Origin: an uncultured Clostridia bacterium
GTDB lineage: Bacteria; Bacillota; Clostridia; TANB77; CAG-508
Assembly: GCA_934167965.1 (NCBI GenBank)
Contig: CAKPMJ010000005.1
Location: 1 to 64,000 of the forward strand
Length of the DNA stretch: 64,000 nt
Direction: 5' to 3'
The notes beneath the pieces were generated by a model that made no database searches, had not been told where the DNA came from, and saw nothing but the letters and a program-made list of their open reading frames with translations. Below are positions 42,004-50,463 of this stretch, piece after piece. The position numbers were made by a program, and so were the translations under genes. Within the stretch, counting starts at the first letter, position 1, and the number at the start of each line of letters is the position of its first letter.

Positions 42004-43374
42004 ATGAGCACAATTGCATCAATATCTACTGCACCAGGGATTGGCGGAATTGGTATAATTAGAATGAGTGGAAAAGATACATTCAAGATATTAGATAAAA
42101 TATTTAAACAAAAGAATGAAAAAGATATAGCTGAAATTGCCGGATATACAATAAAATATGGTCATATTGTAGATGAAGATAAAATAGTTGATGAAGTTTT
42201 AGTATCATATTTTAAAGCTCCTAAAAGCTATACAACAGAAGATATGTGTGAGATAAATTCACATGGTGGAACAATTATCATGAGGGAGATATTAAGTCTT
42301 TGTATAAAAAATGGGGCTGAACTTGCTGAGCCAGGTGAATTTACCAAAAGAGCATTTTTAAATGGAAGAATTGATTTATCACAGGCCGAATCAGTAATTG
42401 ATATTATAAATGCAAAATCAGAAAGAGAGGCAAAAGAGAGTATAAAACAGCTAGATGGATATTTATCTAGGGAAATAAAGAGGATCAAGAATGAATTGAT
42501 GGAGGTTATAACAAATATAGAAGTATCTATTGACTATCCAGAATATGATACTCCAGAGGTATCAGAAACAGAAATAAGACAAAAAATTATTAATGCAAAG
42601 AATTTATTAGAAGAACTAAAAAACTCTTTTAAAAACGGCAAAATAATTAAAGAAGGAATAAAAACAGTTATAATTGGAAGACCTAATGCAGGAAAATCAT
42701 CATTATTAAATGCCATGTTAAAAGAAGATAGGGCAATAGTAACAGAATATGAGGGGACTACAAGAGATACTATAGAGGAATTTGTAAATATTAATGGGGT
42801 TCCACTTATTTTAGTAGATACTGCTGGAATAAGAAATGCAAAAGATGAGGTTGAAAAAATTGGAATAGAAAAATCAAGAAAATTAGCAAAAGATGCAGAT
42901 TTAATTATAGCGATTATTGATGGAAGTAAAAACTTAACAGAAGAGGATATGGAAATTTTAGAAATTGCTAAAAATAAAAAATCAATTGTCATATTAAACA
43001 AGATAGATTTAGAACAAAAAATAAGCGACGAAAATCAAATATTAGACGATTTGAAAGAAAATATAATAAAGATATCAGCAACAGAAAAAATTGGCTTAAA
43101 TTTGCTTTACGATAAAATTACGGCTATGTTCAATTTAAATGAAATAAATTTTGATAATGATATTGTAATCACAAATGAAAGACATAAAAATTTAATATCT
43201 AAAGCAATTGAAAATTTAACAGAGGCAGAAAAATCTTTAAATCATAATATGCCAGTTGATATTGTTTTTATAAGTTTAAAAAATGTATTAAGTAATTTAG
43301 GAACAATAACAGGAGAAGAAGCCGGAGAAGAGATTATTAACGAAATATTTGCAAGGTTTTGCTTAGGAAAGTAA
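42004..43374 (+). CDS. mnmE: tRNA modification GTPase MnmE
   Basis: This 456-residue protein has an N-terminal domain (STAPGIGGIGIIRMSG), helical domains, an inserted G domain (about 220-375: GRPNAGKSSLLNAML, EGTTRDTIEE, DTAG, NKID) and the C-terminal FCLGK whose Cys is needed for activity. With MnmG it adds carboxymethylaminomethyl groups to wobble uridine 34. ATG 42004 follows AAGGAGG; the longer frame at 41977 overlaps the terminator. Confidence 0.95.
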   Translation: MSTIASISTAPGIGGIGIIRMSGKDTFKILDKIFKQKNEKDIAEIAGYTIKYGHIVDEDKIVDEVLVSYFKAPKSYTTEDMCEINSHGGTIIMREILSLCIKNGAELAEPGEFTKRAFLNGRIDLSQAESVIDIINAKSEREAKESIKQLDGYLSREIKRIKNELMEVITNIEVSIDYPEYDTPEVSETEIRQKIINAKNLLEELKNSFKNGKIIKEGIKTVIIGRPNAGKSSLLNAMLKEDRAIVTEYEGTTRDTIEEFVNINGVPLILVDTAGIRNAKDEVEKIGIEKSRKLAKDADLIIAIIDGSKNLTEEDMEILEIAKNKKSIVILNKIDLEQKISDENQILDDLKENIIKISATEKIGLNLLYDKITAMFNLNEINFDNDIVITNERHKNLISKAIENLTEAEKSLNHNMPVDIVFISLKNVLSNLGTITGEEAGEEIINEIFARFCLGK

Positions 43375-43411
43375 ACTTGTTATGTAAAAACAAATTACAA
43401 ACAGTAATCTC

Positions 43412-43458
43412 TGTTTCACGGAAAACGAGCAAATGGAAAAAAATGTCAGCGTGAAACA
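43412..43458. promoter_or_regulatory. Split parS-like inverted half sites
   Basis: TGTTTCACG (43412-43420) and CGTGAAACA (43450-43458) are the two halves of the ParB site TGTTTCACGTGAAACA, held 29 bases apart in the mnmE-mnmG gap, 3 kb from parA-parB. Either arm alone may be a weak site, or the pair may form a hairpin in the mRNA. Confidence 0.4.
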
Positions 43459-43503
43459 TTTTGAAAGAAAGTCAGTCATACCAATAGAAAGGAGAATTTT
43501 TTG

Positions 43504-45372
43504 ATGAGTTATTTTTGTGAAACATTAGATGTAGCAGTAATAGGAGCAGGACATGCTGGATGTGAAGCTGCATTAGCTGCAGCAAGATTAGGAATGAAAA
43601 CAGCAGTTTTTTCTATAAGTTTAGAGGCAGTAGCTAATATGCCTTGTAATCCGCATATAGGAGGAAGTTCGAAAGGACATTTAGTAAGAGAAATAGATTG
43701 TCTTGGGGGTGAGATGGGAAAGAATATAGATAAAACAATGATTCAAATAAAGATGTTAAATACATCAAAAGGCCCAGCAGTACATTCTTTAAGAGCACAA
43801 GCTGATAGAAAAAGATATCAAATGGAAATGAAACATACATTGGAAAGACAAGAAAATTTACAGTTAAAGCAAGCAGAAATAGTTAAAATTAATTTAAAAG
43901 ATGGAAAAGTAGAAAGTATTGAAACAGCAGTAGGGGCAATATATAAAGTAAAAGCAATTATTGTAGCTACAGGTACATATTTAAAGGGAAAAATATTTAT
44001 AGGAGAATTTTCACAAGAGAGTGGACCAGATGGAGTATTTCCAGCAAATAAACTATCTGAATGTTTAAAAGAAATAGGAGTAAATTTAATTAGATTTAAA
44101 ACAGGAACTCCAGCTAGAATAAACCGCAAAAGTATTGATTTTTCTAAGATGGAAGTACAAAAAGGCGATGATAATATAGTACCATTTTCTCTTGATGATA
44201 AAGTAGAAAAATTTGAACAACAAGATTGTTATTTAACATATACAAATGAAGAAACTCATAAAATTATTAGAGCAAATTTACATAGATCTCCACTATATGC
44301 AGGGATGATAGAGGGGACAGGGCCTAGATATTGTCCATCTATAGAAGATAAAGTAGTAAGATTTAGTGATAAGCCAAGACATCAAATATTTGTAGAGCCA
44401 ATAGGGTTAGATACAGATGAAATGTATATACAGGGTATGAGTTCATCACTTCCAGAAGATGTACAAATAGCAATGTATAGAACAATTCCTGGCTTAGAAA
44501 ATGCAGAGTTTACAAGGCCTGCATATGCTATAGAATATGATTGTATAGACCCATCTGAATTAAAATTATCATTAGAATATAAAAACATTAGTGGATTATT
44601 TTTTGCTGGTCAAACAAATGGTACTTCAGGCTATGAAGAGGCTGCATGTCAAGGGTTAATTGCAGGAATAAATGCTAGTCAAAAAATAAAAGGAAAAGAG
44701 CCATTAGTGTTAGACAGAACACAAGGATATATAGGGGTTTTAATTGATGATATTGTAACAAAAGGAACTAATGAACCTTACAGAATGATGACTTCTCGTG
44801 CTGAATACAGGCTTTTATTAAGACAAGATAATGCAGATTTAAGATTAACTGAAATAGGACATGATATAGGACTTATTTCAGACGAAAGATATAATAGATT
44901 TCTAATTAAGAAAAGTAATATAGAAAAAGAAATAGAGAGGTTAAAAAGCATCGTAGTTAAACCAACAGAAGAAGTAAATAGATTTCTTGAAAACCATGGT
45001 ACTACTAGACTTTCAACAGGTGCCAAAATGTCTGAATTATTAAAAAGAACAGAAATAACTTATGCAGATTTACTTGAAATAGATAAGGACAGACCAGAAC
45101 TTTCTTTACAAGAAAAGGAAGAAGTTGAAATTCAAATAAAATATGAAGGATATATAAAAATGGAAGAGGAACAAGTAGAAAAATTTAAAAAGATGGAAAC
45201 AAAGAAACTTTCAGAAGATATAGATTATTCTTCAATTAAAGGTTTAAGTTTAGAAGCTAGACAAAAATTAGATAAAGTTAAACCTACTTCTATAGGCCAA
45301 GCGTCAAGAATATCAGGGGTTTCACCAGCTGATATAAATGTATTATTAATTTATTTACAGATTAATAAATAA
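43504..45372 (+). CDS. mnmG: tRNA uridine 5-carboxymethylaminomethyl modification enzyme MnmG
   Basis: This 622-residue FAD enzyme of normal length has the dinucleotide fold AVIGAGHAGCEAALAAARLG at the start, PCNPHIGGSSKGHLVREID, PSIEDKVVRFSDKPRHQIF and FFAGQTNGTSGYEEAACQG. It is the partner of MnmE. ATG 43504 has AAAGGAG nine bases upstream; an adjoining TTG at 43501 is possible. rsmG follows after 14 bases. Confidence 0.95.
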   Translation: MSYFCETLDVAVIGAGHAGCEAALAAARLGMKTAVFSISLEAVANMPCNPHIGGSSKGHLVREIDCLGGEMGKNIDKTMIQIKMLNTSKGPAVHSLRAQADRKRYQMEMKHTLERQENLQLKQAEIVKINLKDGKVESIETAVGAIYKVKAIIVATGTYLKGKIFIGEFSQESGPDGVFPANKLSECLKEIGVNLIRFKTGTPARINRKSIDFSKMEVQKGDDNIVPFSLDDKVEKFEQQDCYLTYTNEETHKIIRANLHRSPLYAGMIEGTGPRYCPSIEDKVVRFSDKPRHQIFVEPIGLDTDEMYIQGMSSSLPEDVQIAMYRTIPGLENAEFTRPAYAIEYDCIDPSELKLSLEYKNISGLFFAGQTNGTSGYEEAACQGLIAGINASQKIKGKEPLVLDRTQGYIGVLIDDIVTKGTNEPYRMMTSRAEYRLLLRQDNADLRLTEIGHDIGLISDERYNRFLIKKSNIEKEIERLKSIVVKPTEEVNRFLENHGTTRLSTGAKMSELLKRTEITYADLLEIDKDRPELSLQEKEEVEIQIKYEGYIKMEEEQVEKFKKMETKKLSEDIDYSSIKGLSLEARQKLDKVKPTSIGQASRISGVSPADINVLLIYLQINK

Positions 45373-45386
45373 GGAGAAATCAAAGT

Positions 45387-46094
45387 ATGGAAGAAAAGTT
45401 AATAGAATTTGCTAATAAAATAAATGTAGATTTAAATGAAGATCAAGCTAGAAAATATAAAAAATATATGGAATTATTATTAGAATGGAATGAAAAAATA
45501 AATTTAACAGCAATAACAGAAGAAAATGATATAATTCTAAAACATTTTATTGATTCTATGACAGTATTAAAATATATAGATGATAAAGAATCTATTGTAG
45601 ATGTAGGAACAGGTGCAGGTTTCCCAGGAATTCCGATTTCGATAATGAAGAATAATAAAGTTACATTAGTTGATTCATTAAATAAAAGAATAAATTTTTT
45701 AAATGATGTTATTGATAAATTAAATTTGGAAAATACTTATGCAATACATGCAAGAGCAGAGGAATTTGGAAAGAATAAAGAATATAGAGAAAGCTTTGAT
45801 ATTAGTATATCAAGAGCAGTTGCGAATTTAAGCACTTTAGTTGAATACTTACTTCCACTTATTAAAGTAGGTGGAAAATGCATTTGCATGAAAGGACAAG
45901 ATGTAGAACAAGAGATTAATGATGCAAAATTTGCAATAAAGCAATTAGGTGGAAAAATTGAAAAAGTAGATGAGTTTTATTTATCTGGTACAGATATGAA
46001 GAGAACAATAATTATTATAAGAAAAGAAAATGTGACTCCAAATAAATATCCAAGAAAATCAGGCACTCCATCTAAAGATCCATTAAAAAAATAA
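45387..46094 (+). CDS. rsmG: 16S rRNA (guanine527-N7)-methyltransferase RsmG
   Basis: This 235-residue SAM methyltransferase has motif I VDVGTGAGFPGIPISI, LVDSLNKRINFLNDVI and the family segment NLTAITEENDIILKHFIDSM. It ends in a basic Pro/Lys tail. AAGGAG precedes the ATG. It is the last gene of the mnmE-mnmG-rsmG group, followed by a terminator. Confidence 0.94.
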   Translation: MEEKLIEFANKINVDLNEDQARKYKKYMELLLEWNEKINLTAITEENDIILKHFIDSMTVLKYIDDKESIVDVGTGAGFPGIPISIMKNNKVTLVDSLNKRINFLNDVIDKLNLENTYAIHARAEEFGKNKEYRESFDISISRAVANLSTLVEYLLPLIKVGGKCICMKGQDVEQEINDAKFAIKQLGGKIEKVDEFYLSGTDMKRTIIIIRKENVTPNKYPRKSGTPSKDPLKK

Positions 46095-46107
46095 TTTGTG
46101 TGAAAAA

Positions 46108-46160
46108 CAGTCTTTTTGTAACCGTTGGTATTAGCGGACATAAAGGCTGTTTTTTGCTAA
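46108..46160 (+). terminator. Terminator after rsmG
   Basis: An interrupted stem, AAAACAG...CTTT with AAAG...CTGTTTT, has an inner CCG/CGG pair and a TTTTTT trailer. Confidence 0.75.
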
Positions 46161-46301
46161 ACAACGTGATAAACATTTAGAAATATGTGGAAAAGATGTG
46201 AAATTTATTCGACAAGATTCGACCAAAAACAAGGCAAAAATTTTAAAACTAAGATAAGTATAAGTTAGATATAAATTATATTAATATTTTTATGAAAAAT
46301 A

Positions 46302-46330
46302 TTGACATATTTCTTATATTTATATAAAAT
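46302..46330 (+). promoter_or_regulatory. Promoter of parA-parB
   Basis: TTGACA (46302-46307) and TAAAAT (46325-46330) have a 17-base spacer, about 50 bases before the parA start. A DnaA-box-like TGTGGAAAA stands upstream (about 46186). Confidence 0.7.
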
Positions 46331-46379
46331 ATAAGAGTAAAAAATAGAAGAAAACAAATGCAAAAATGGAGGGAGCAAA

Positions 46380-47150
46380 TTGGGAAAAATAATATCAATA
46401 GCAAATCAAAAAGGTGGAGTTGGAAAGACAACAACAACAGTTAATTTAAGTGCAATACTAGCAAAAAGAGGAAAAAGAGTATTATTAATAGATGCAGATC
46501 CACAAGGAAATGCAACAAGTGGATTAGGATTGGAAAAAGATGTAGAATATTCTACATATGACCTATTAATATCAGAAACTCCAGCAATAGATATAATAAA
46601 AAGAACAGAAATAAAAAACTTAAATATTTGCCCTTCAAATATGAATTTGGCAGGAGCAGAAGTCCAATTAGTATCAATGATGTCAAGAGAACAAAGAATG
46701 AAAGAAAAATTAGATCAGATAAAAGATATGTTTGATTATATATTTATAGATTGTCCTCCATCATTAGGATTAGTAACATTAAATGCATTTACAGCATCAG
46801 ATAGTGTTTTAATACCTGTACAATGCGAATACTATGCACTAGAAGGATTAGGACAACTACTAAATACAGTAGAATTGGTAAGAAAGCACCTAAACAAAGG
46901 TTTGTATATAGAGGGAGCATTATTGACTATGTATGATATTAGGACAAACTTATCAAACCAAGTAGTAAAAGAAGTAAAAAGATATTTCAATAATCAGGTA
47001 TATAAAACAGTAATACCAAGAAATGTAAGAGTTAGTGAAGCGCCAAGTTATGGATTACCAATAACAATATATGATCCACATTCAAAGGGTGCAAAGAGCT
47101 ATGAAAAATTCGGAAAAGAATTTTTAAAAATAAGTGAAGCAAGAAAATAA
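46380..47150 (+). CDS. parA: Chromosome partitioning ATPase ParA/Soj
   Basis: This 256-residue deviant-Walker ATPase has KGGVGKTTTTVNLSAILA at 10-28, IDADPQGNATSGLG, FIDCPPSLGLVTLNA and PVQCEYYALEGLGQL. It begins at TTG 46380 with GGAGGGAG upstream; no ATG is available in place. It regulates DnaA and positions origins with ParB/Spo0J. It is co-transcribed with parB (17-base gap). Confidence 0.95.
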   Translation: MGKIISIANQKGGVGKTTTTVNLSAILAKRGKRVLLIDADPQGNATSGLGLEKDVEYSTYDLLISETPAIDIIKRTEIKNLNICPSNMNLAGAEVQLVSMMSREQRMKEKLDQIKDMFDYIFIDCPPSLGLVTLNAFTASDSVLIPVQCEYYALEGLGQLLNTVELVRKHLNKGLYIEGALLTMYDIRTNLSNQVVKEVKRYFNNQVYKTVIPRNVRVSEAPSYGLPITIYDPHSKGAKSYEKFGKEFLKISEARK

Positions 47151-47167
47151 AATTGGAGGAATAAGAA

Positions 47168-48013
47168 ATGGTAAAGAAAACAGGTTTAGGAAAAGGTTTA
47201 GATGCATTATTTTCTATGCCAATGGCAGAAGAAGAAAAACAACATGAGGGAGACGTATTAAAAAACTTAAAAATAGTAGAAGTAGAACCTAATAGAGAGC
47301 AACCAAGAAAAACTTTTGATCAAGAAAGTTTAGAAGAACTTGCAGAATCAATAAAGGCTTATGGAATAATACAACCAATAGTTGTTACAGAAAAGGAAGG
47401 ATATTACTCAATAGTTGCAGGAGAAAGAAGATGGAGAGCTGCTAAAATAGCAGGATTAGAGGAAGTTCCAGCAATAATAAGAGATTATGATGAAAGAAGA
47501 AATAAAGAAATATCATTAATAGAAAATGTTCAAAGGGAGGATTTAAATCCTTATGAAAAAGCATTGGGAATAAAATCTTTGATGGAAGACTATAGTTTAA
47601 CACAAGAAGAAGTAGGAAAAATAATAGGAAAAAGTAGAAGTGCTGTAGCAAACTATGTTCGTATATTAAACTTGGAGCCAAGAGTATTAGAAATGGCTAA
47701 AGAAGGAAAGATAGGGGAATCTCATTGTAAAGCACTTATGGCAATAGATGACCCAGAAGATCAATATAATACAGCATTAACAATATTAGATGGTAGTAAA
47801 ACAGTTAGAGAAATAGAAACAAGAGCATATAGAAAAAAGAAATTACCAAAAGTAAATCATCAATATGAAGCTGTATATAGAGATATAGAAGATACATTCC
47901 AAGGGTTTTTTGGAACAAAAGTAAAAGTTAATGCAGGAAAAAGAAGTGGAAAAATTGTTATAGAATACAGTTCAAATACAGATTTAGAAAGAATCTTAGG
48001 ACTAATAAAATAG
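47168..48013 (+). CDS. parB: Chromosome partitioning protein ParB/Spo0J
   Basis: This 281-residue protein has the N-terminal ParA-interaction motif (GLGKGLDALF), the CTPase/ParB domain (PREQPRKxF-type NREQPRKTFDQESLEELAES, GERRWRAAKIAG, ENVQREDLNPYEKALG), HTH (TQEEVGKIIGKSRSAVANYV) and a C-terminal dimerisation domain. TGGAGG precedes the ATG. The nearest parS-like halves are at 43412-43458; intact sites may lie outside the window. Confidence 0.96.
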   Translation: MVKKTGLGKGLDALFSMPMAEEEKQHEGDVLKNLKIVEVEPNREQPRKTFDQESLEELAESIKAYGIIQPIVVTEKEGYYSIVAGERRWRAAKIAGLEEVPAIIRDYDERRNKEISLIENVQREDLNPYEKALGIKSLMEDYSLTQEEVGKIIGKSRSAVANYVRILNLEPRVLEMAKEGKIGESHCKALMAIDDPEDQYNTALTILDGSKTVREIETRAYRKKKLPKVNHQYEAVYRDIEDTFQGFFGTKVKVNAGKRSGKIVIEYSSNTDLERILGLIK

Positions 48014-48024
48014 GAGGCTAGTGA

Positions 48025-48516
48025 ATGTTAGATTTTTTAAGGACAGATGCATTTTTAATTTTATTATTTATATTAAATATTGTTTTACTTATATGGTCAA
48101 TAGTAAGTAATGTAAGAATAAAAAATATAAGAAAAAATAATAAAGAATTTATGAGAAAATTAGGCAATGGAAAAGACTTTGCAGAAGATTTAACAAGGTA
48201 TATGGACAAAGTTGTAAACTTAGAAAGAGAATTGGGAGATACCAATATAGTTTGTAAGAGTTTAGATAAAAGAATAAAAGGTTGTGTTCAAAAAGTTGGA
48301 ATAGTTAGATATAATGCATATAATGACACAACAAGTAATTTAAGTTTCGCTTTGGCAATGCTAAATGAAGATAATGATGGAGTGGTACTAAATGGAATAT
48401 ATTCGAGAGAAATGTCAAATATATATGCAAAGCCAATTCAAAATGGAAAATCAAGTTATACAATGACACAGGAAGAACAAGATGCAGTATTTAAAGCTAT
48501 AAATATAAATGAATAG
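48025..48516 (+). CDS. DUF4446 family membrane protein
   Basis: This 163-residue protein has one N-terminal transmembrane helix (about 9-29), a coiled-coil stretch (30-85) and a conserved C-terminal domain (VGIVRYNAYNDTTSNLSFAL, LNGIYSREMSNIYAKPI). DUF4446 genes regularly follow parB in Clostridia; the function is unknown. AGGAGG lies before the ATG, 11 bases after parB. Confidence 0.88.
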   Translation: MLDFLRTDAFLILLFILNIVLLIWSIVSNVRIKNIRKNNKEFMRKLGNGKDFAEDLTRYMDKVVNLERELGDTNIVCKSLDKRIKGCVQKVGIVRYNAYNDTTSNLSFALAMLNEDNDGVVLNGIYSREMSNIYAKPIQNGKSSYTMTQEEQDAVFKAININE

Positions 48517-48526
48517 TTATATAAAT

Positions 48527-48555
48527 AAACCTTTCTTAAATTTTAAGAAAGGTTT
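48527..48555 (+). terminator. Terminator of the parAB operon
   Basis: AAACCTTTCTTAAA and TTTAAGAAAGGTTT pair perfectly. The T-rich trailer (ATTGTTATATT) is weak. Confidence 0.65.
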
Positions 48556-48556
48556 A

Positions 48557-48585
48557 TTGTTATATTATGTAAAATGTGATATAAT
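48557..48585 (+). promoter_or_regulatory. Promoter of tyrosine-rich gene 1
   Basis: TTGTTA (48557-48562) and TATAAT (48580-48585) are 17 bases apart. The 90-base leader that follows has an A-rich end and no other recognised element. Confidence 0.6.
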
Positions 48586-48676
48586 GTTTGCAAAGTATGT
48601 TTAATTGTAGTTATTGATTAATAGCTATATAACTACTTCAAGGTTAAGAAAAATATAAAGAAAGGAATGAGAGGCT

Positions 48677-49930
48677 GTGAAAACAAAATATCGGAGGATA
48701 ATTTCAACAATATTAACGATATTGTTAGTGTTTGGAATATCCTTAAATGTTTGTGCAGAGTGGGTAGAATACAATTCAACCTATAATGCAGGTAACACTC
48801 AAACTGGCAATGTTTTGTTAACTGAAACCTGGTACGGTAATAAGCAGTGTATCAACTTTTGGAGAAATGGTGAATGGATTAGAAATATTGCAGGAGAAAA
48901 CCATATTTTATGGATAAATGACCAACCAATATTATACGATTTGTATGGTACAGGTTATTGGTGTTTTGATCAATATGGTAACTGTTTTGCAATAAATAAA
49001 AATCAAAGATTACTATTTTGCAAAAGTGGCAGTATGGGTTTTTTAGTTGAATCAACCATTTATGGTTGTACAGGATTTCAGCGGGACGAAAAGGGAATAG
49101 GGTATTTACTATATACTAATAATGGAAATTATGAATTGGAGCAGTTAGTAAATAACGGTAAGTTTCCAAAAGATAGCCCTAAGAATAATTCACAAAACTC
49201 AAATAATAACAGCAACAAAGGTAACACAAAAAAATATCCATATGTCGAAGAAGAGGATGGATATTACTACTACTATACGTCTGCGAATAAATATTATAAG
49301 TATTATTTGAACAAAAATAGTCTTTATTACAAAGGTACAGATAGTAAAGATGTTAGTATCCTTATATCATCATCAGTAGATGAGATAATTTTCTGGGATG
49401 AGGGATGTATAATGTATGCACTTACTTCTGGAAAAGTATATGGAATTAAACTTGGCAAAACAGCAGAATCTAAAAAAGTTTTAATAGGTTCAAACTTTAA
49501 AGATTTTGATGGTAATGGATATTTTTCTGATGGATATTATAATTCAAAGAATAAATATACAACATTTTCTAGTCAATATGACAAGAAGAGTCAATATCCA
49601 TATATAAAGGAGGATGATGGATACTATTACTATTATACATCGGCAAATAATTATTATAAGTATTACCTTGACAAGAAAAACTTATATTATAAAGGACCCA
49701 ACAAAAGTAGTACAAACGTTTTAATTTCTTCTTCTGTAGATGAAATAACCTTCTGGGAGGAAGGATATATCGCATATGCACTTACTTCTGGAAAGGTATA
49801 CAAGGCAGAAATTGGAAAGACAGGTTCATCATATAAAAAATTAGTAGGAAATAATTTTGGATATTTTGATGAGGAAAATTATTTCTCTGATGGGTATTAT
49901 GATGAAGATGAAGAGTTCCAAGATTTCTAA
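48677..49930 (+). CDS. Secreted tyrosine-rich repeat protein 1
   Basis: This 417-residue exported protein has a signal peptide (residues 1-27, LLVFGISLNVCAEW). An N-terminal module (about 28-160) shares NxxxWRNGEWIRNIAGE and GYWCxDQYGNCFAI with the paralogue at 50464. An Asn/Ser linker and two ~108-residue repeats (about 180-290 and 300-410) follow, each with PYVxExDGYYYYYTSAN, YYKYYL, SSSVDEI, YALTSGKVY and SDGYYx. The start is GTG 48677. No anchor or LPXTG motif is seen. The function is unrecognised; a secreted structural or carbohydrate-binding matrix protein is plausible. The adjacent T4SS does not prove that it is a substrate. Confidence 0.75.
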   Translation: MKTKYRRIISTILTILLVFGISLNVCAEWVEYNSTYNAGNTQTGNVLLTETWYGNKQCINFWRNGEWIRNIAGENHILWINDQPILYDLYGTGYWCFDQYGNCFAINKNQRLLFCKSGSMGFLVESTIYGCTGFQRDEKGIGYLLYTNNGNYELEQLVNNGKFPKDSPKNNSQNSNNNSNKGNTKKYPYVEEEDGYYYYYTSANKYYKYYLNKNSLYYKGTDSKDVSILISSSVDEIIFWDEGCIMYALTSGKVYGIKLGKTAESKKVLIGSNFKDFDGNGYFSDGYYNSKNKYTTFSSQYDKKSQYPYIKEDDGYYYYYTSANNYYKYYLDKKNLYYKGPNKSSTNVLISSSVDEITFWEEGYIAYALTSGKVYKAEIGKTGSSYKKLVGNNFGYFDEENYFSDGYYDEDEEFQDF

Positions 49931-49954
49931 ATAAATATTTTTTCTTAACCTTTT

Positions 49955-49982
49955 AATAGCTGGGATTTTATCCCAGCTATTT
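49955..49982 (+). terminator. Terminator of tyrosine-rich gene 1
   Basis: AATAGCTGGGAT and ATCCCAGCTATT form a 12-bp stem with a short TT loop, followed by TCTATAATT. Confidence 0.75.
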
Positions 49983-50077
49983 CTATAATTAAAGATGGAT
50001 TTTTTGAAAAAAATTGTATGAAAGTATTGACAAATGTAAATAATTTATGATAATATAATATTCGTTGATAGTGACAC

Positions 50078-50169
<92 letters not shown>

Positions 50170-50193
50170 TTTTTTTATCAATTAATTGCATAT

Positions 50194-50283
50194 GGAGTAG
50201 TACCCAAGTGGTGAAGGGGATTGTTTGCTAAACAATTAGGTCGGTAACACGGCGCGGAGGTTCGAACCCTCTCTACTCCGCCA
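50194..50283 (+). tRNA. tRNA-Ser (GCT)
   Basis: This is a 90-nt class II tRNA with an encoded CCA. Acceptor GGAGTAG/CTACTCC, anticodon stem ATTGT/ACAAT with loop TTGCTAA (anticodon GCT), a long variable arm and T loop TTCGAAC are present. It is 24 bases from the preceding tRNA and probably co-transcribed. Confidence 0.95.
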
Positions 50284-50288
50284 AAAGT

Positions 50289-50320
50289 AATACAAGGTTA
50301 AACTTTGTATTATTTTTTTG
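50289..50320 (+). terminator. Terminator of the tRNA-Ser pair
   Basis: AATACAAGGTT and AACTTTGTATT pair (one G-T), followed by ATTTTTTT. Confidence 0.85.
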
Positions 50321-50346
50321 TGTAAAATAAACATTATGTAAAACTA

Positions 50347-50375
50347 TTGAAGTTTTAGGAAATAAATGGTATAAT
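50347..50375 (+). promoter_or_regulatory. Promoter of tyrosine-rich gene 2
   Basis: TTGAAG (50347-50352) and TATAAT (50370-50375) have 17-base spacing. The leader contains a hairpin (about 50388-50421, TGCTTAA...TTAAGCA with an inner TCATTGC/GCATTGA stem) before AAAGAAAGGA. Confidence 0.65.
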
Positions 50376-50463
50376 AGAAACGTAAAATGCTTAAATGTCA
50401 TTGCTTTTTTGCATTGATTAAGCAAAGAGGTTAAAAATAAAAATCAAATTTAAAAAGAAAGGA

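Noticed and set aside
43381..43500. Small gene between mnmE and mnmG
   Set aside because: No frame with a start and site is long enough; the split inverted repeat is the only notable element.
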